Of a stretch of DNA of 64,000 nt, positions 1 through 6,751 are shown one piece after another. The stretch spans positions 124,001-188,000 of the forward strand of contig NZ_QEXV01000004.1 in assembly GCF_003122085.1 (NCBI RefSeq), written 5' to 3'. The notes below the pieces were generated by a model. The model saw only the letters and a list, made by a program, of their open reading frames with translations, was not told the origin of the DNA and did no database searches. Source of the DNA: Marinicauda salina. GTDB taxonomy: Bacteria; Pseudomonadota; Alphaproteobacteria; Caulobacterales; Maricaulaceae. Numbering within the stretch: the stretch's first letter is position 1; the number at the start of each line of letters is the position of its first letter. A program made the position numbers and the translations under genes.

Positions 1-2
1 GG

Positions 3-374
3 ACCTTTTGGGCCGTCTCCTCCTTCAAGGGAAAACTCGATATGACCGCCGCCGCAGCCCACAGGGCATTCGCCAATAATCCCGAACTCATGAGTGAATG
101 GAACGCCTGTAAGAATAAGCTCGGCAAGATAAGTTTGAAACGGAATGAGCTTGCACACGCCTCTATTAGTTGTGGAAAGAGAGGGATTGGCGAAGAGCGG
201 GAAACGTTCGCCGAGCTAATTCCATATGGAGGCAAGAACACGCTGCCTGTTATGGCCGGCGACGTTCATGCGCTCACCATCAAAGACCTAAAACAGCGCC
301 TAATCGGCTTCAAAATCGCTGCGGATCGAGTCTTCTGTATGCTGGCGCGCGCCAACCAGTACCTTAACCAGTAG
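3..374 (+). CDS. HEPN-like protein, 5' end cut by window edge
   Basis: The frame is open to the left edge (reading TFWAVSSFKGKLDM before the first Met at 42), so this is the 3' part of a longer gene. The visible 124 residues contain KRNELAHA, which fits the HEPN signature R-[polar]-x3-H (R-N-ELA-H). The pattern of an aromatic/serine stretch (FWAVSSFKGKLDM), a WN..K..LGK helix and then RNxxAH resembles uncharacterised HEPN-like helical proteins I know from several phyla. HEPN domains are commonly RNases of toxin-antitoxin or defence systems, but many are not active, and the partner would lie upstream, outside the window. Base composition is clearly less GC-rich than everything after about 620, suggesting acquired DNA. 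Confidence 0.6.
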   Translation, partial: TFWAVSSFKGKLDMTAAAAHRAFANNPELMSEWNACKNKLGKISLKRNELAHASISCGKRGIGEERETFAELIPYGGKNTLPVMAGDVHALTIKDLKQRLIGFKIAADRVFCMLARANQYLNQ

Positions 375-542
375 CTCCCTCACGCAAAACCGAAGCTGAT
401 CGAATCCGATTGAGCGGTCATACTCGTCTATGTACCCCGAATCAGAAAGTCTGCGCGCGAAACGATCCACCAGCTCATCGGTGAGCGGCGTCTCCGGGAT
501 AACAAGCGCTGGCCTGTCTTGCGTATGGTGCGAATTGGTCAT
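300..542 (-). CDS. Small ORF, doubtful hypothetical
   Basis: An 80-codon reading frame fills most of the gap between the HEPN-like gene and the DnaA-like gene. Its 3' end runs antisense to the last 75 bases of the HEPN-like gene. No family is recognised. The translation has a plausible natural composition (PETPLTDELVDRF, DQLRFCVRELL) but there is no clear ribosome binding site before the ATG. It could equally be a chance frame in the AT-richer edge segment. Confidence 0.3.
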   Translation of the reverse strand: MTNSHHTQDRPALVIPETPLTDELVDRFARRLSDSGYIDEYDRSIGFDQLRFCVRELLVKVLVGARQHTEDSIRSDFEAD

Positions 543-544
543 CG

Positions 545-574
545 TTCAGTCAAGTATATAATTGGGAATATAAT
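545..574 (+). promoter_or_regulatory. Putative promoter upstream of the DnaA-like gene
   Basis: This is the most AT-rich spot of the left end. It holds two overlapping-style TATAAT hexamers, at 557-562 and 569-574. A weak -35 (TTCAGT, 545-550) lies 18 bases before the second. It could serve the gene starting at 637 or, read the other way, the doubtful minus-strand ORF. Confidence 0.35.
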
Positions 575-636
575 CCTCGCAATCTGCGATCCTTCCTATC
601 ATCGCCTTCGACACGAACGGCGAACGGGGAAAAACG

Positions 637-981
637 ATGACGCGCGAGGATGCCAGAGACGCCATGGACCGGGCGCGGGCGAGGCTGGCCCGGGAGGCCG
701 CGGCCTACGCCTTCGGGGTGGACGCCGCCGAGATCGCCGCGCCGACGCGGCGCTCGGCGCGGACCGCGCTCGCCCGCCAGGTGGCGATGTATCTCACCCA
801 CGTGGCCTTCGAGCTGAGCCTGTCGCGGACCGCGCTCGCCTTCGGGCGCGACCGGACGACGGCGGCCTATGCCTGCCACCGCATCGAGGACCGCCGCGAC
901 GACGCCGCGTTCGACGCGCTGCTGGACGATCTCGAGGCGTGCCTGAGAAGCGCGCCGACGCCGGATCGGGCCGCGGCGTGA
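637..981 (+). CDS. Stand-alone DnaA domain-IV-like DNA-binding protein
   Basis: The 114-residue protein resembles the C-terminal DNA-binding domain of DnaA without the ATPase part. Residues 50-60 (RQVAMYLTHV) match the 'R..AMYL' helix of DnaA domain IV. GRDRTTAAYACHRIE (about 71-85) matches the DnaA signature loop that contacts DnaA boxes (GRDHTTVLHAxxxIE in canonical DnaA). It probably binds DNA; whether it recognises DnaA boxes is inference. It overlaps the following gene at GTGA (978-981), so the two are translationally coupled. Such short DnaA-C-like proteins are known in Alphaproteobacteria, usually annotated only as helix-turn-helix proteins. Confidence 0.75.
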   Translation: MTREDARDAMDRARARLAREAAAYAFGVDAAEIAAPTRRSARTALARQVAMYLTHVAFELSLSRTALAFGRDRTTAAYACHRIEDRRDDAAFDALLDDLEACLRSAPTPDRAAA

Positions 982-1745
982 GCGCGGGCTGGCTGAAGCG
1001 CCTCGCCAGGCCCGGCCGGGTGCTGGCGCCGTTGCCGGGCGGGCGGACAGGGTTCGGCGTCTACGCTGGCGCCGATCGCCGCCGCCGGCCCTTCGCGACG
1101 GTCTCGCGGACCCGCGTCGAACAGGCGGTCTCCGACGGGCTGATCGAGCCGGCGGGGCAGGGCGCCTACGTCCTCGCCGAGGCCGGCCTGGCCCGGCTCA
1201 GGCGCGCCGAGGCCCCGGCCGGCGAAGGCTTCGCCGCGCAACACCGCCGCATGGGCCGGCGCGAGGTGATCGACGAGGCCGGAAGGCTGAACGCCGTGCG
1301 CGCCGATCTCGACAGCGTCTCGCCGGTCGCCCGCTATGCGCGGGCCCAGGGCGATGTCCCTCCGTTGCTGGATCCCGTCCACGTCACGGCCGCCGAGACG
1401 CTGGCGCGCGATTACGAGCGCTCGGCGCTGAGGAGCCGGGTGACCAGCGACTGGACCGCGCCGCCGCAGGCGAAGACCCGCGGCGCGCCGCGCGATCCCG
1501 CCGATCTGCCGGCCTCGCGGCTCGACGCGCGGGCGCGGGTGATGGACGCGCTGGCCGCCGCCGGGCCCGGGCTCGACCGGCTGCTCGTCGACGTCGTTCT
1601 GAGGGAGACGGGGATGAGCGCCGCCGAGCGCGATCTCGGCTGGCCCGCCCGCGCCGGGGCGCCGGCGCTGCGCCTGGCGCTGGAGCGCGTGGCCGTCCAC
1701 TACCGGCTCAAGGCGCCGGCGAAGACGGCCGATCCGTTTTCTTGA
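978..1745 (+). CDS. DUF6456-type protein
   Basis: The frame is open from 519, but the start is placed at GTG 978 because it overlaps the TGA of the DnaA-like gene and gives a 255-residue protein beginning MSAGWLKRLARPG. The N-terminal third looks like a winged-helix-type segment (VSRTRVEQAVSDGLIE, LAEAGLARLRR). The C-terminal half carries the DUF6456 features: a 'RVMDALAAAGPGLDRLLVDVV' type helix, 'ERDLGWPARAGAPALRLALERVA' and a final HYRL. The family is common in Alphaproteobacteria and its function is unknown. The coupling to a DnaA-box-like binding protein suggests a DNA-related role. Confidence 0.7.
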   Translation: MSAGWLKRLARPGRVLAPLPGGRTGFGVYAGADRRRRPFATVSRTRVEQAVSDGLIEPAGQGAYVLAEAGLARLRRAEAPAGEGFAAQHRRMGRREVIDEAGRLNAVRADLDSVSPVARYARAQGDVPPLLDPVHVTAAETLARDYERSALRSRVTSDWTAPPQAKTRGAPRDPADLPASRLDARARVMDALAAAGPGLDRLLVDVVLRETGMSAAERDLGWPARAGAPALRLALERVAVHYRLKAPAKTADPFS

Positions 1746-2171
1746 TCAGGCCGCCGCGCGGGCCTCGGCCTCGGCGCGGATGCGCGCGACCATCGAGGCC
1801 AGGCCGTTGGAGCGCTGCGGCGAGAGATGCTCGGCCAGGCCGATGCGCGAAAGCACGTCCTTCGGATCGATCGACAGCGCTTCTTCGGGCGAGCGGTCGG
1901 TGTAGAGCCGGGCTAGCAGGGCGACCAGGCCCTTCACGATATGGGCGTCGGAATCGCCGCGCACGCGGAGCCGGCCGCCGTCGGCGTCGTCGAGCACGAG
2001 CCAGACCTGGCTCACGCAGCCCTTCACCTTGTTGGCGTCGGAGTGCTCGCCTTCGCGCAGCGGCTCGAGATCGCCACCGAGATCGATGAGATAGCGGTAG
2101 CGCTGCTCCCAGTCGTCCAGGAGATCGAACTCGTCGACGAGGGCGTCGATATCGGATTGGACGTCGCTCAT
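1746..2171 (-). CDS. sufE: Cysteine desulfuration protein SufE
   Basis: SufE accepts persulfide sulfur from the cysteine desulfurase SufS and passes it to the SUF Fe-S scaffold. The 141-residue length is typical. The acceptor cysteine is Cys52 in VKGCVSQVWL, the hallmark of the family, and the SDANKVKG lead-in is conserved. It stands alone here, with no sufS/BCD genes nearby, as is common for sufE in Alphaproteobacteria. Its stop immediately abuts the end of the convergent DUF6456 gene (1745/1746). Confidence 0.93.
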   Translation of the reverse strand: MSDVQSDIDALVDEFDLLDDWEQRYRYLIDLGGDLEPLREGEHSDANKVKGCVSQVWLVLDDADGGRLRVRGDSDAHIVKGLVALLARLYTDRSPEEALSIDPKDVLSRIGLAEHLSPQRSNGLASMVARIRAEAEARAAA

Positions 2172-2210
2172 GCCCGTCAGGTAGAGGCGCGAGCGCGCAG
2201 CGGCAAGGGT

Positions 2211-2510
2211 TCAGGCGCCGGCGTCCCGGGTCCGTGTCTCCAGAAGGCGCTGGGCGCGCTCGGCGGCGACCCCGCCCACGGTTTCGGCCAGCAGCCCCGC
2301 CTCGGCGGCCGCCGCGCAGACTTCGGCGTGCTCGGCGCAGAAGCCGGCGTCAGGCTCGCGCGACGTCTCGGTCATGCGGTCGGGAATGGAGACCGAGGCG
2401 ACGCGACGAGCCTGTTCGGCGAAGGCGCCGTCGGGGGCGGCGTGGAAGCCCGCCGGGGTGAAGGCGGCGACGACCGCGATCCAGAAAATCGCCCGGAAAA
2501 TGAAGACCAT
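2211..2510 (-). CDS. DUF5330 small exported protein
   Basis: This 99-residue protein has an N-terminal hydrophobic segment (about residues 4-22, FIFRAIFWIAVVAAFTPAG), likely a signal anchor. It then has a short domain with a Cys pair (FCAEHAEVCAAAAE). This matches the alphaproteobacterial DUF5330 pattern. No function is known. It reads in the same direction as sufE but 39 bases separate them, so co-transcription is possible. Confidence 0.6.
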   Translation of the reverse strand: MVFIFRAIFWIAVVAAFTPAGFHAAPDGAFAEQARRVASVSIPDRMTETSREPDAGFCAEHAEVCAAAAEAGLLAETVGGVAAERAQRLLETRTRDAGA

Positions 2511-2597
2511 GCCCGCCTCGTGTCCGCGCCGCTTGCGACGACGGACTGGAGGCTAGGCGAGCCGCCGGTCTCGCTCCAGCGAAAGCCCGGCGGCTGG

Positions 2598-2613
2598 TGA
2601 ATGCGGATTTAAC
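2598..2613. promoter_or_regulatory. Degenerate CtrA-type site
   Basis: TGAA-N7-TTAAC differs by one base from the CtrA consensus TTAA-N7-TTAAC. It lies about 90 bases upstream of the DUF5330 start. With one mismatch this may be chance. Confidence 0.25.
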
Positions 2614-2626
2614 GCTGGGCGCGACT

Positions 2627-2663
2627 GGAGCCGGATGGCTTCGCGGGGAAGCGGTCCGGCTCC
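2627..2663. other. Strong nested hairpin
   Basis: A perfect 9-bp stem GGAGCCGGA/TCCGGCTCC (2627-2635 with 2655-2663) encloses a second 5-bp stem GCTTC/GAAGC around a GCGGG loop, with 2-nt internal loops on each side. It lies 66 bases beyond the stop of the minus-strand gene 2730-3965 and could end or stabilise its transcript. There is no U-tract, so a classical intrinsic terminator is not supported. Confidence 0.55.
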
Positions 2664-2729
2664 GGTTTCAGCTTGAGCGGTCGCGTAATCGAACCGGTGA
2701 ACCGGTCCCCGCCTCACCGGATCACGCGC

Positions 2730-3965
2730 CTAGTTCGACATCGCCTGGGTTTCGGGCCCGGCGATCGCGCGCGTCGCGGTCAGGCAGTTGGCGACGTCGG
2801 CGAGCGCGTGCTCGGCGATGCAGAACGAGTCCTCGTACTTGAAATGGCCCGCGGCGACGCACTGGGCGAGGTCGAGCCGCGCCCAGGCGATGCAGCGCTC
2901 CACGCCGGGATCCGACAGCAGGGCGTCCATCGCCGACATGTCGCCGGCCTCGATGGATTCCAGCGCGGCCACGGCGAGGATGCGGCCGACTCGGCGCTCG
3001 TCGGGCTGGAGCTGCTGCTCGCCGACATTGAGCTGGAGCTGGGGCAGCACGACCGGGCCGTCGGGACCGGCGTCGGCGCGGCCCTCGAACAGGGCGGCGG
3101 CCGAGCCGAGCGGACGATCGGGCGCGGCTTCGGCCTCCGACAGGCGGAAGCGGACCTCGAGCCGGTCCGAGGCGCTCTCGATGGCGCTCAGACGCTCCTG
3201 GCGGTCGCGCGCGCGGCGCTGCGCCCAGGCCTCGGTCTGGAGATTGTAGGCCGCCTGGCGGTAGCGCTGGGCGACGTCGTTGATCTCGGCGACGTCCTCG
3301 CCGAGCGCGTCGACGACGGAGTCCGTCGCCATGTCGGCGCCGCGGAAGCCGGTGACGTAGGCCGGATCGTTGAGCAGGCCCGACGCGGCGGCGTCGTAGC
3401 CGTAATAGTCGACGACCGAGCGCACGGAATCGATGAATTCGGGATGCTGGGCGGCGACCAGCGCGGCGTAGGCGATCTGGGCGTCGGCGAGCCGGTCGTC
3501 GCCGTAATAGGCCGCGAGCGCGTCCATCGTCGCGTCCAGGTCGTCGCCGGAGAGAAGCTCGCGGCGGCCGGCCTCGTCGACATCGGCGTGATAGGAGGCG
3601 TAGGTCTCGGCGTTCTCGATCAGGGGCGCGTGCTCGCCGTCTGCGCCGAGCGCCAGCATCGGGCCGGCGGGCGGCTCGTCGGTCGAGGCGGGCTCTTCAT
3701 CCGGCTCGGATCGCGCGCTGCGGCCCTCGCCGCCGGGCGCCTCGCCTTCGGGGGCGCCGGACGATCCGGCCTGGCTTCCGCCGGGCTCGGGGCTCTCGCT
3801 CTCGGGAACGTCGGAGGTCTCGGCCGCGCTCTCGTCGGCTTCCGGGGTTTCGCCTTGCGAGCGCTCGATGGAGGGGGCGGGGGTCATGCCGTCCTCCTGC
3901 TGGGCGTCGCCTCCCGACTGGAGGGCGATGGCGAGCGCCGCCGCGGAGATCCATGCTTCGATCAT
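2730..3965 (-). CDS. Secreted hypothetical protein, acidic and low-complexity N-terminus
   Basis: The start is placed at ATG 3965 rather than at 4040, because the protein then begins with a signal-peptide-like MIEAWISAAALAIALQSGG. A purine-rich GAGGAC sequence precedes it. The mature part opens with a roughly 90-residue stretch rich in Glu, Ser, Pro and Gly. A folded C-terminal part follows with predicted helices and four Cys, including one in PGVERCIAWARLDLAQCVAAG. No family is recognised. The protein is probably periplasmic or outer-surface. It is preceded by the divergent DivJ-like kinase gene. Confidence 0.65.
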   Translation of the reverse strand: MIEAWISAAALAIALQSGGDAQQEDGMTPAPSIERSQGETPEADESAAETSDVPESESPEPGGSQAGSSGAPEGEAPGGEGRSARSEPDEEPASTDEPPAGPMLALGADGEHAPLIENAETYASYHADVDEAGRRELLSGDDLDATMDALAAYYGDDRLADAQIAYAALVAAQHPEFIDSVRSVVDYYGYDAAASGLLNDPAYVTGFRGADMATDSVVDALGEDVAEINDVAQRYRQAAYNLQTEAWAQRRARDRQERLSAIESASDRLEVRFRLSEAEAAPDRPLGSAAALFEGRADAGPDGPVVLPQLQLNVGEQQLQPDERRVGRILAVAALESIEAGDMSAMDALLSDPGVERCIAWARLDLAQCVAAGHFKYEDSFCIAEHALADVANCLTATRAIAGPETQAMSN

Positions 3966-4065
3966 GCCGACCTGTCCTCGTTTGCTGAGAGCTCGAGTTT
4001 GCCCGCCCGCACTATGCCCGGGAACCACGATCCGGTCCAAAGGTCACTACAGCGTTTAACGGGGA

Positions 4066-4081
4066 TTCAATAATTGTTAAC
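4066..4081. promoter_or_regulatory. Near-consensus CtrA-type site
   Basis: TTCA-N7-TTAAC is one base off TTAA-N7-TTAAC and lies 55 bases before the DivJ-like kinase start, in the divergent intergenic region. A further TTTAAC occurs at 4055-4060. The position suits control of the kinase, the secreted protein, or both. Confidence 0.4.
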
Positions 4082-4135
4082 GGCGTGCGCCGACGGTGCG
4101 ATCGACCTTCAACGTGCTGAGTCGGGGACGCCGTC

Positions 4136-5878
4136 ATGGCCCATTTCGCGCCGGGGTTCCGCAGGCTGGTCGATCGCAGCGCCGGCCGGCTTGTTCACCT
4201 TCTATGGCTGGCCGGAACGCTCAGCGCAGCGATCGGCGCGGGCGCGCTCCAGGAACAGTCGCTCGCGGCCGTCGCCGGCTGGTCGGCGGTGATCCTGCCG
4301 GGCGCTGTCGGGATCGCGCTTGCGGGGCGGACCCTGATGCGCCGCGATGCGGCGCGATTCGCGCTCACGCTCGCCTGGACGGCGCCGGCGATCGCCGCCT
4401 CGGCCGTGTTCGGCGGCGCGTTGTCGCCGGCCGCGCCGCTCTTCCTGGCCGGGCCCGCGGCGATGGCCGCCAGCGCCGGCGTCGCCGAGGTGCGAGTCTC
4501 CGCTGTCATCAGCGCGACCTGCTTCCTGCTGCTCGCCGCGGCGTCCTGGTTCGGTCCCGCCGGGGTCGGCGCCGGATCGGCGCTGATCGCTGGCGCCGGT
4601 CCGATCGTGCTCTATAGCGGTTTCCTGGCCGCCTGCGCGCTGGTCGCGGGCTGGCGCGGAACGGGGCGGTTGAACGCGGCGCGGACGACGGTTCGCCGCC
4701 TCACGCCGGCCGCCGAGGCGCTCGAGCACGCCCCGGCGCCGCTGATCGCATGCACCCGCGACGGCGAGATCGCCGCGGCGTCGCGTTCGCTGCGCCGGCT
4801 CATCCCCGGCGCGCCGCGCAATCTCGCCGGCCTGCCGCTGTCGGCGTTCGCGATCGACGAGACCGAGGCCGGTCTCGTCCGGGCCGGACTGGACTCCGCC
4901 GGCGGCGGGGGCTCGGTCGACGGCGGCGCCTTCAGCTTCCGCGTGCGCGGGGCCGACGGCGAACCGGTGGCGCTCGACGCCCGCGCCGCGACGGCCGGCG
5001 CCGGGCTGGTCGTCCATATCGACCGCGACGGCGCGGCTCGCGCCCGTCTCGAGGCCGAGCGCGACGAGGCGCTCGCCTCCAGCCGGGCCAAGTCCGAATT
5101 CCTCGCCTCGGTGAGCCACGAGCTGCGCACCCCGCTCAATGCGATCATCGGGTTCTCGGAGGTGATGAGCCAGCGCCTGTTCGGGCCGCTGCCGGCGCGC
5201 TACGCCGAGTACGCCGACCTCATCCACGAGAGCGGCCGCCATCTGCTCGACCTGATCGGCGACGTCCTCGACATGTCGAAGATCGAGGCCGACAAGTACG
5301 AGATCGCCCCCGAGCGCTTCGACGCCCGCGACGTTGTCGAGACCTGCGCCCAGATGGTGCGGCTGCGCGCCGAGGACCGCTGTCTCGTGCTGACCACCGA
5401 CATCGGCGACGCCGCCCTCGAGGTCGAGGCCGATCGCAAGGCGGTGCGCCAGATCCTGCTCAACCTCCTGTCCAATGCGATCAAGTTCACGCCCGAGGGC
5501 GGCGCCGTGGCGGTGATGGCCCGCGTGCAGGGCGCCGATCTCGTGCTCGCCGTCGGCGACAGCGGTGTGGGCATCGAGCCCGAGGCGCTCGCGCGCATCG
5601 GCGATCCCTACGCGCAGGCGCGCTCGGCGCGCGAGAGCGCCGAGCGCGGCACCGGCCTCGGCCTGTCCCTGGTGCGGTCGCTGGCCGGGATGCACGGCGG
5701 CGAGATGAGCGTTCAGAGCGCGCCGGGCGAAGGCACGACCGTCACGGTGCGCCTGCCCGTCGTCGCCGAAGCCGAGATTGCGCCGATCCGACCGCTCGAG
5801 GTGCACGAGCGCATCCGCATGGCCCAGGAGGCCGGCCGGGACATCGCCTCCGGCGACGACGCCCAGCTCGCGTCCTGA
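4136..5878 (+). CDS. Membrane sensor histidine kinase, DivJ/PleC type
   Basis: This is a 580-residue kinase. Residues 15-180 hold about five or six hydrophobic segments. A PAS-like region follows (about 195-300). The dimerisation domain has SVSHELRTPLNAI with phospho-acceptor His328, and the ATPase domain has N box LLNLLSNAIKFTPEG and G boxes GDSGVGIEPE and GTGLGLSLV. The 'IIGFSEVMSQRLFGPL' and 'LDMSKIEADKY' segments are typical of the alphaproteobacterial DivJ/PleC group acting on DivK/PleD. Size and topology fit DivJ better than PleC. The assignment within the group is inference. A CtrA-like site sits just upstream. Confidence 0.8.
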   Translation: MAHFAPGFRRLVDRSAGRLVHLLWLAGTLSAAIGAGALQEQSLAAVAGWSAVILPGAVGIALAGRTLMRRDAARFALTLAWTAPAIAASAVFGGALSPAAPLFLAGPAAMAASAGVAEVRVSAVISATCFLLLAAASWFGPAGVGAGSALIAGAGPIVLYSGFLAACALVAGWRGTGRLNAARTTVRRLTPAAEALEHAPAPLIACTRDGEIAAASRSLRRLIPGAPRNLAGLPLSAFAIDETEAGLVRAGLDSAGGGGSVDGGAFSFRVRGADGEPVALDARAATAGAGLVVHIDRDGAARARLEAERDEALASSRAKSEFLASVSHELRTPLNAIIGFSEVMSQRLFGPLPARYAEYADLIHESGRHLLDLIGDVLDMSKIEADKYEIAPERFDARDVVETCAQMVRLRAEDRCLVLTTDIGDAALEVEADRKAVRQILLNLLSNAIKFTPEGGAVAVMARVQGADLVLAVGDSGVGIEPEALARIGDPYAQARSARESAERGTGLGLSLVRSLAGMHGGEMSVQSAPGEGTTVTVRLPVVAEAEIAPIRPLEVHERIRMAQEAGRDIASGDDAQLAS

Positions 5879-5882
5879 AGTC

Positions 5883-6740
5883 TCAGCGTTCGGCGATGAC
5901 GAAATCGAGCGCGGCGCGCAGCGCGCCGACCTCGAGCCAGGCGGTGCGATAGGTCCGCCCGTTCCCGTCCTTCAGCTCGATGCGCACGCCTTCGCGCGGC
6001 GCCAGCCGGGCGATGCGCGCGAGCGTGTCCGGGGGGAAGGCCAGCGCGAAGTCCGCCGTTTCGCCGTCGGCGCCGGCGGCGGGCTTGACGCGGCCGGCCG
6101 ACCAGATGCGGGTCTCGGCGTCGCCCGGCGGGCCCCAGTGCGAAAGCGGATCGCCGACGGTTTCGATGAGGCCCCCGGCGGTGGCGTCGACGGGCGCGGC
6201 GGCGCGACCGGGGTCGCGCATGACCAGCACGGCGGCGGCCGGCGCGGCGTCGCCCGAGCCCTCCAGCACGACGGCGGGCTGGCCGTCCTCGGATCGCCAG
6301 CCGAAGCGCAGCGCCCCGAATTCCTGGCGCACCGGCCAGCCGTCGCCGTGGGCGGCCAGGCGGGCCGCGTTCCAGCTGCGGCGCCGGCCGCGGAACTCGA
6401 GCGCGTAGAGATGATCGTAAGCCCCGAGGCGGGCCTCGACGCCCTCGGCGAGCCGATGCACCAGCTCGGACTCGCAATCGAGCAGGGCCCGGTCGGCGCG
6501 GGCCCGCGCGATCGCCGCGTCAATGCGGCCGGGGTCCATGCCGGCGCCTTCGAGATCGTCGCGGATCTGGCGCAGGCCGGCCTCGAGCGCGCTCCGGCGC
6601 GCCGGCGAGAACAGGGCGCACGCCTCGTCGGCGGCCAGCGCCCGGGCGTGATCGGCCAGCGCGTCGCCGACGAGGCCGCGCGACGTCTCCGGCGCGGCGT
6701 TCGACAGGGTGAGAAAGGCGGCGAGGAGCGCAGGCGTCAT
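5883..6740 (-). CDS. Exported hypothetical protein
   Basis: The 285-residue protein begins MTPALLAAFLTLSNAAPETS, a short signal peptide. The mature part has a helical N-terminal half with two Cys (ADEACALFSPAR, ALLDCESELVHRL). The C-terminal half is probably beta-rich (WPVRQEFGALRFGW, GVRIELKDGNGRTYRTAWLE). No family is recognised. It ends 4 bases from the convergent kinase gene and lies 11 bases downstream of the BcsB-like gene on the same strand, so it is probably the second gene of that transcript. Confidence 0.6.
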   Translation of the reverse strand: MTPALLAAFLTLSNAAPETSRGLVGDALADHARALAADEACALFSPARRSALEAGLRQIRDDLEGAGMDPGRIDAAIARARADRALLDCESELVHRLAEGVEARLGAYDHLYALEFRGRRRSWNAARLAAHGDGWPVRQEFGALRFGWRSEDGQPAVVLEGSGDAAPAAAVLVMRDPGRAAAPVDATAGGLIETVGDPLSHWGPPGDAETRIWSAGRVKPAAGADGETADFALAFPPDTLARIARLAPREGVRIELKDGNGRTYRTAWLEVGALRAALDFVIAER

Positions 6741-6751
6741 GCCCGCCAGTA

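Noticed and set aside
519-977. Upstream part of the long plus-strand frame that ends at 1745
   Set aside because: It overlaps the well-supported DnaA-like gene in another frame and crosses the AT-rich promoter; the DUF6456 similarity begins only at GTG 978.
2673-4073. 466-codon plus-strand frame opposite the secreted protein gene
   Set aside because: Arg/Gly/Leu/Val-biased antisense translation without motifs, mirroring the minus-strand gene that has a signal peptide and ribosome site.
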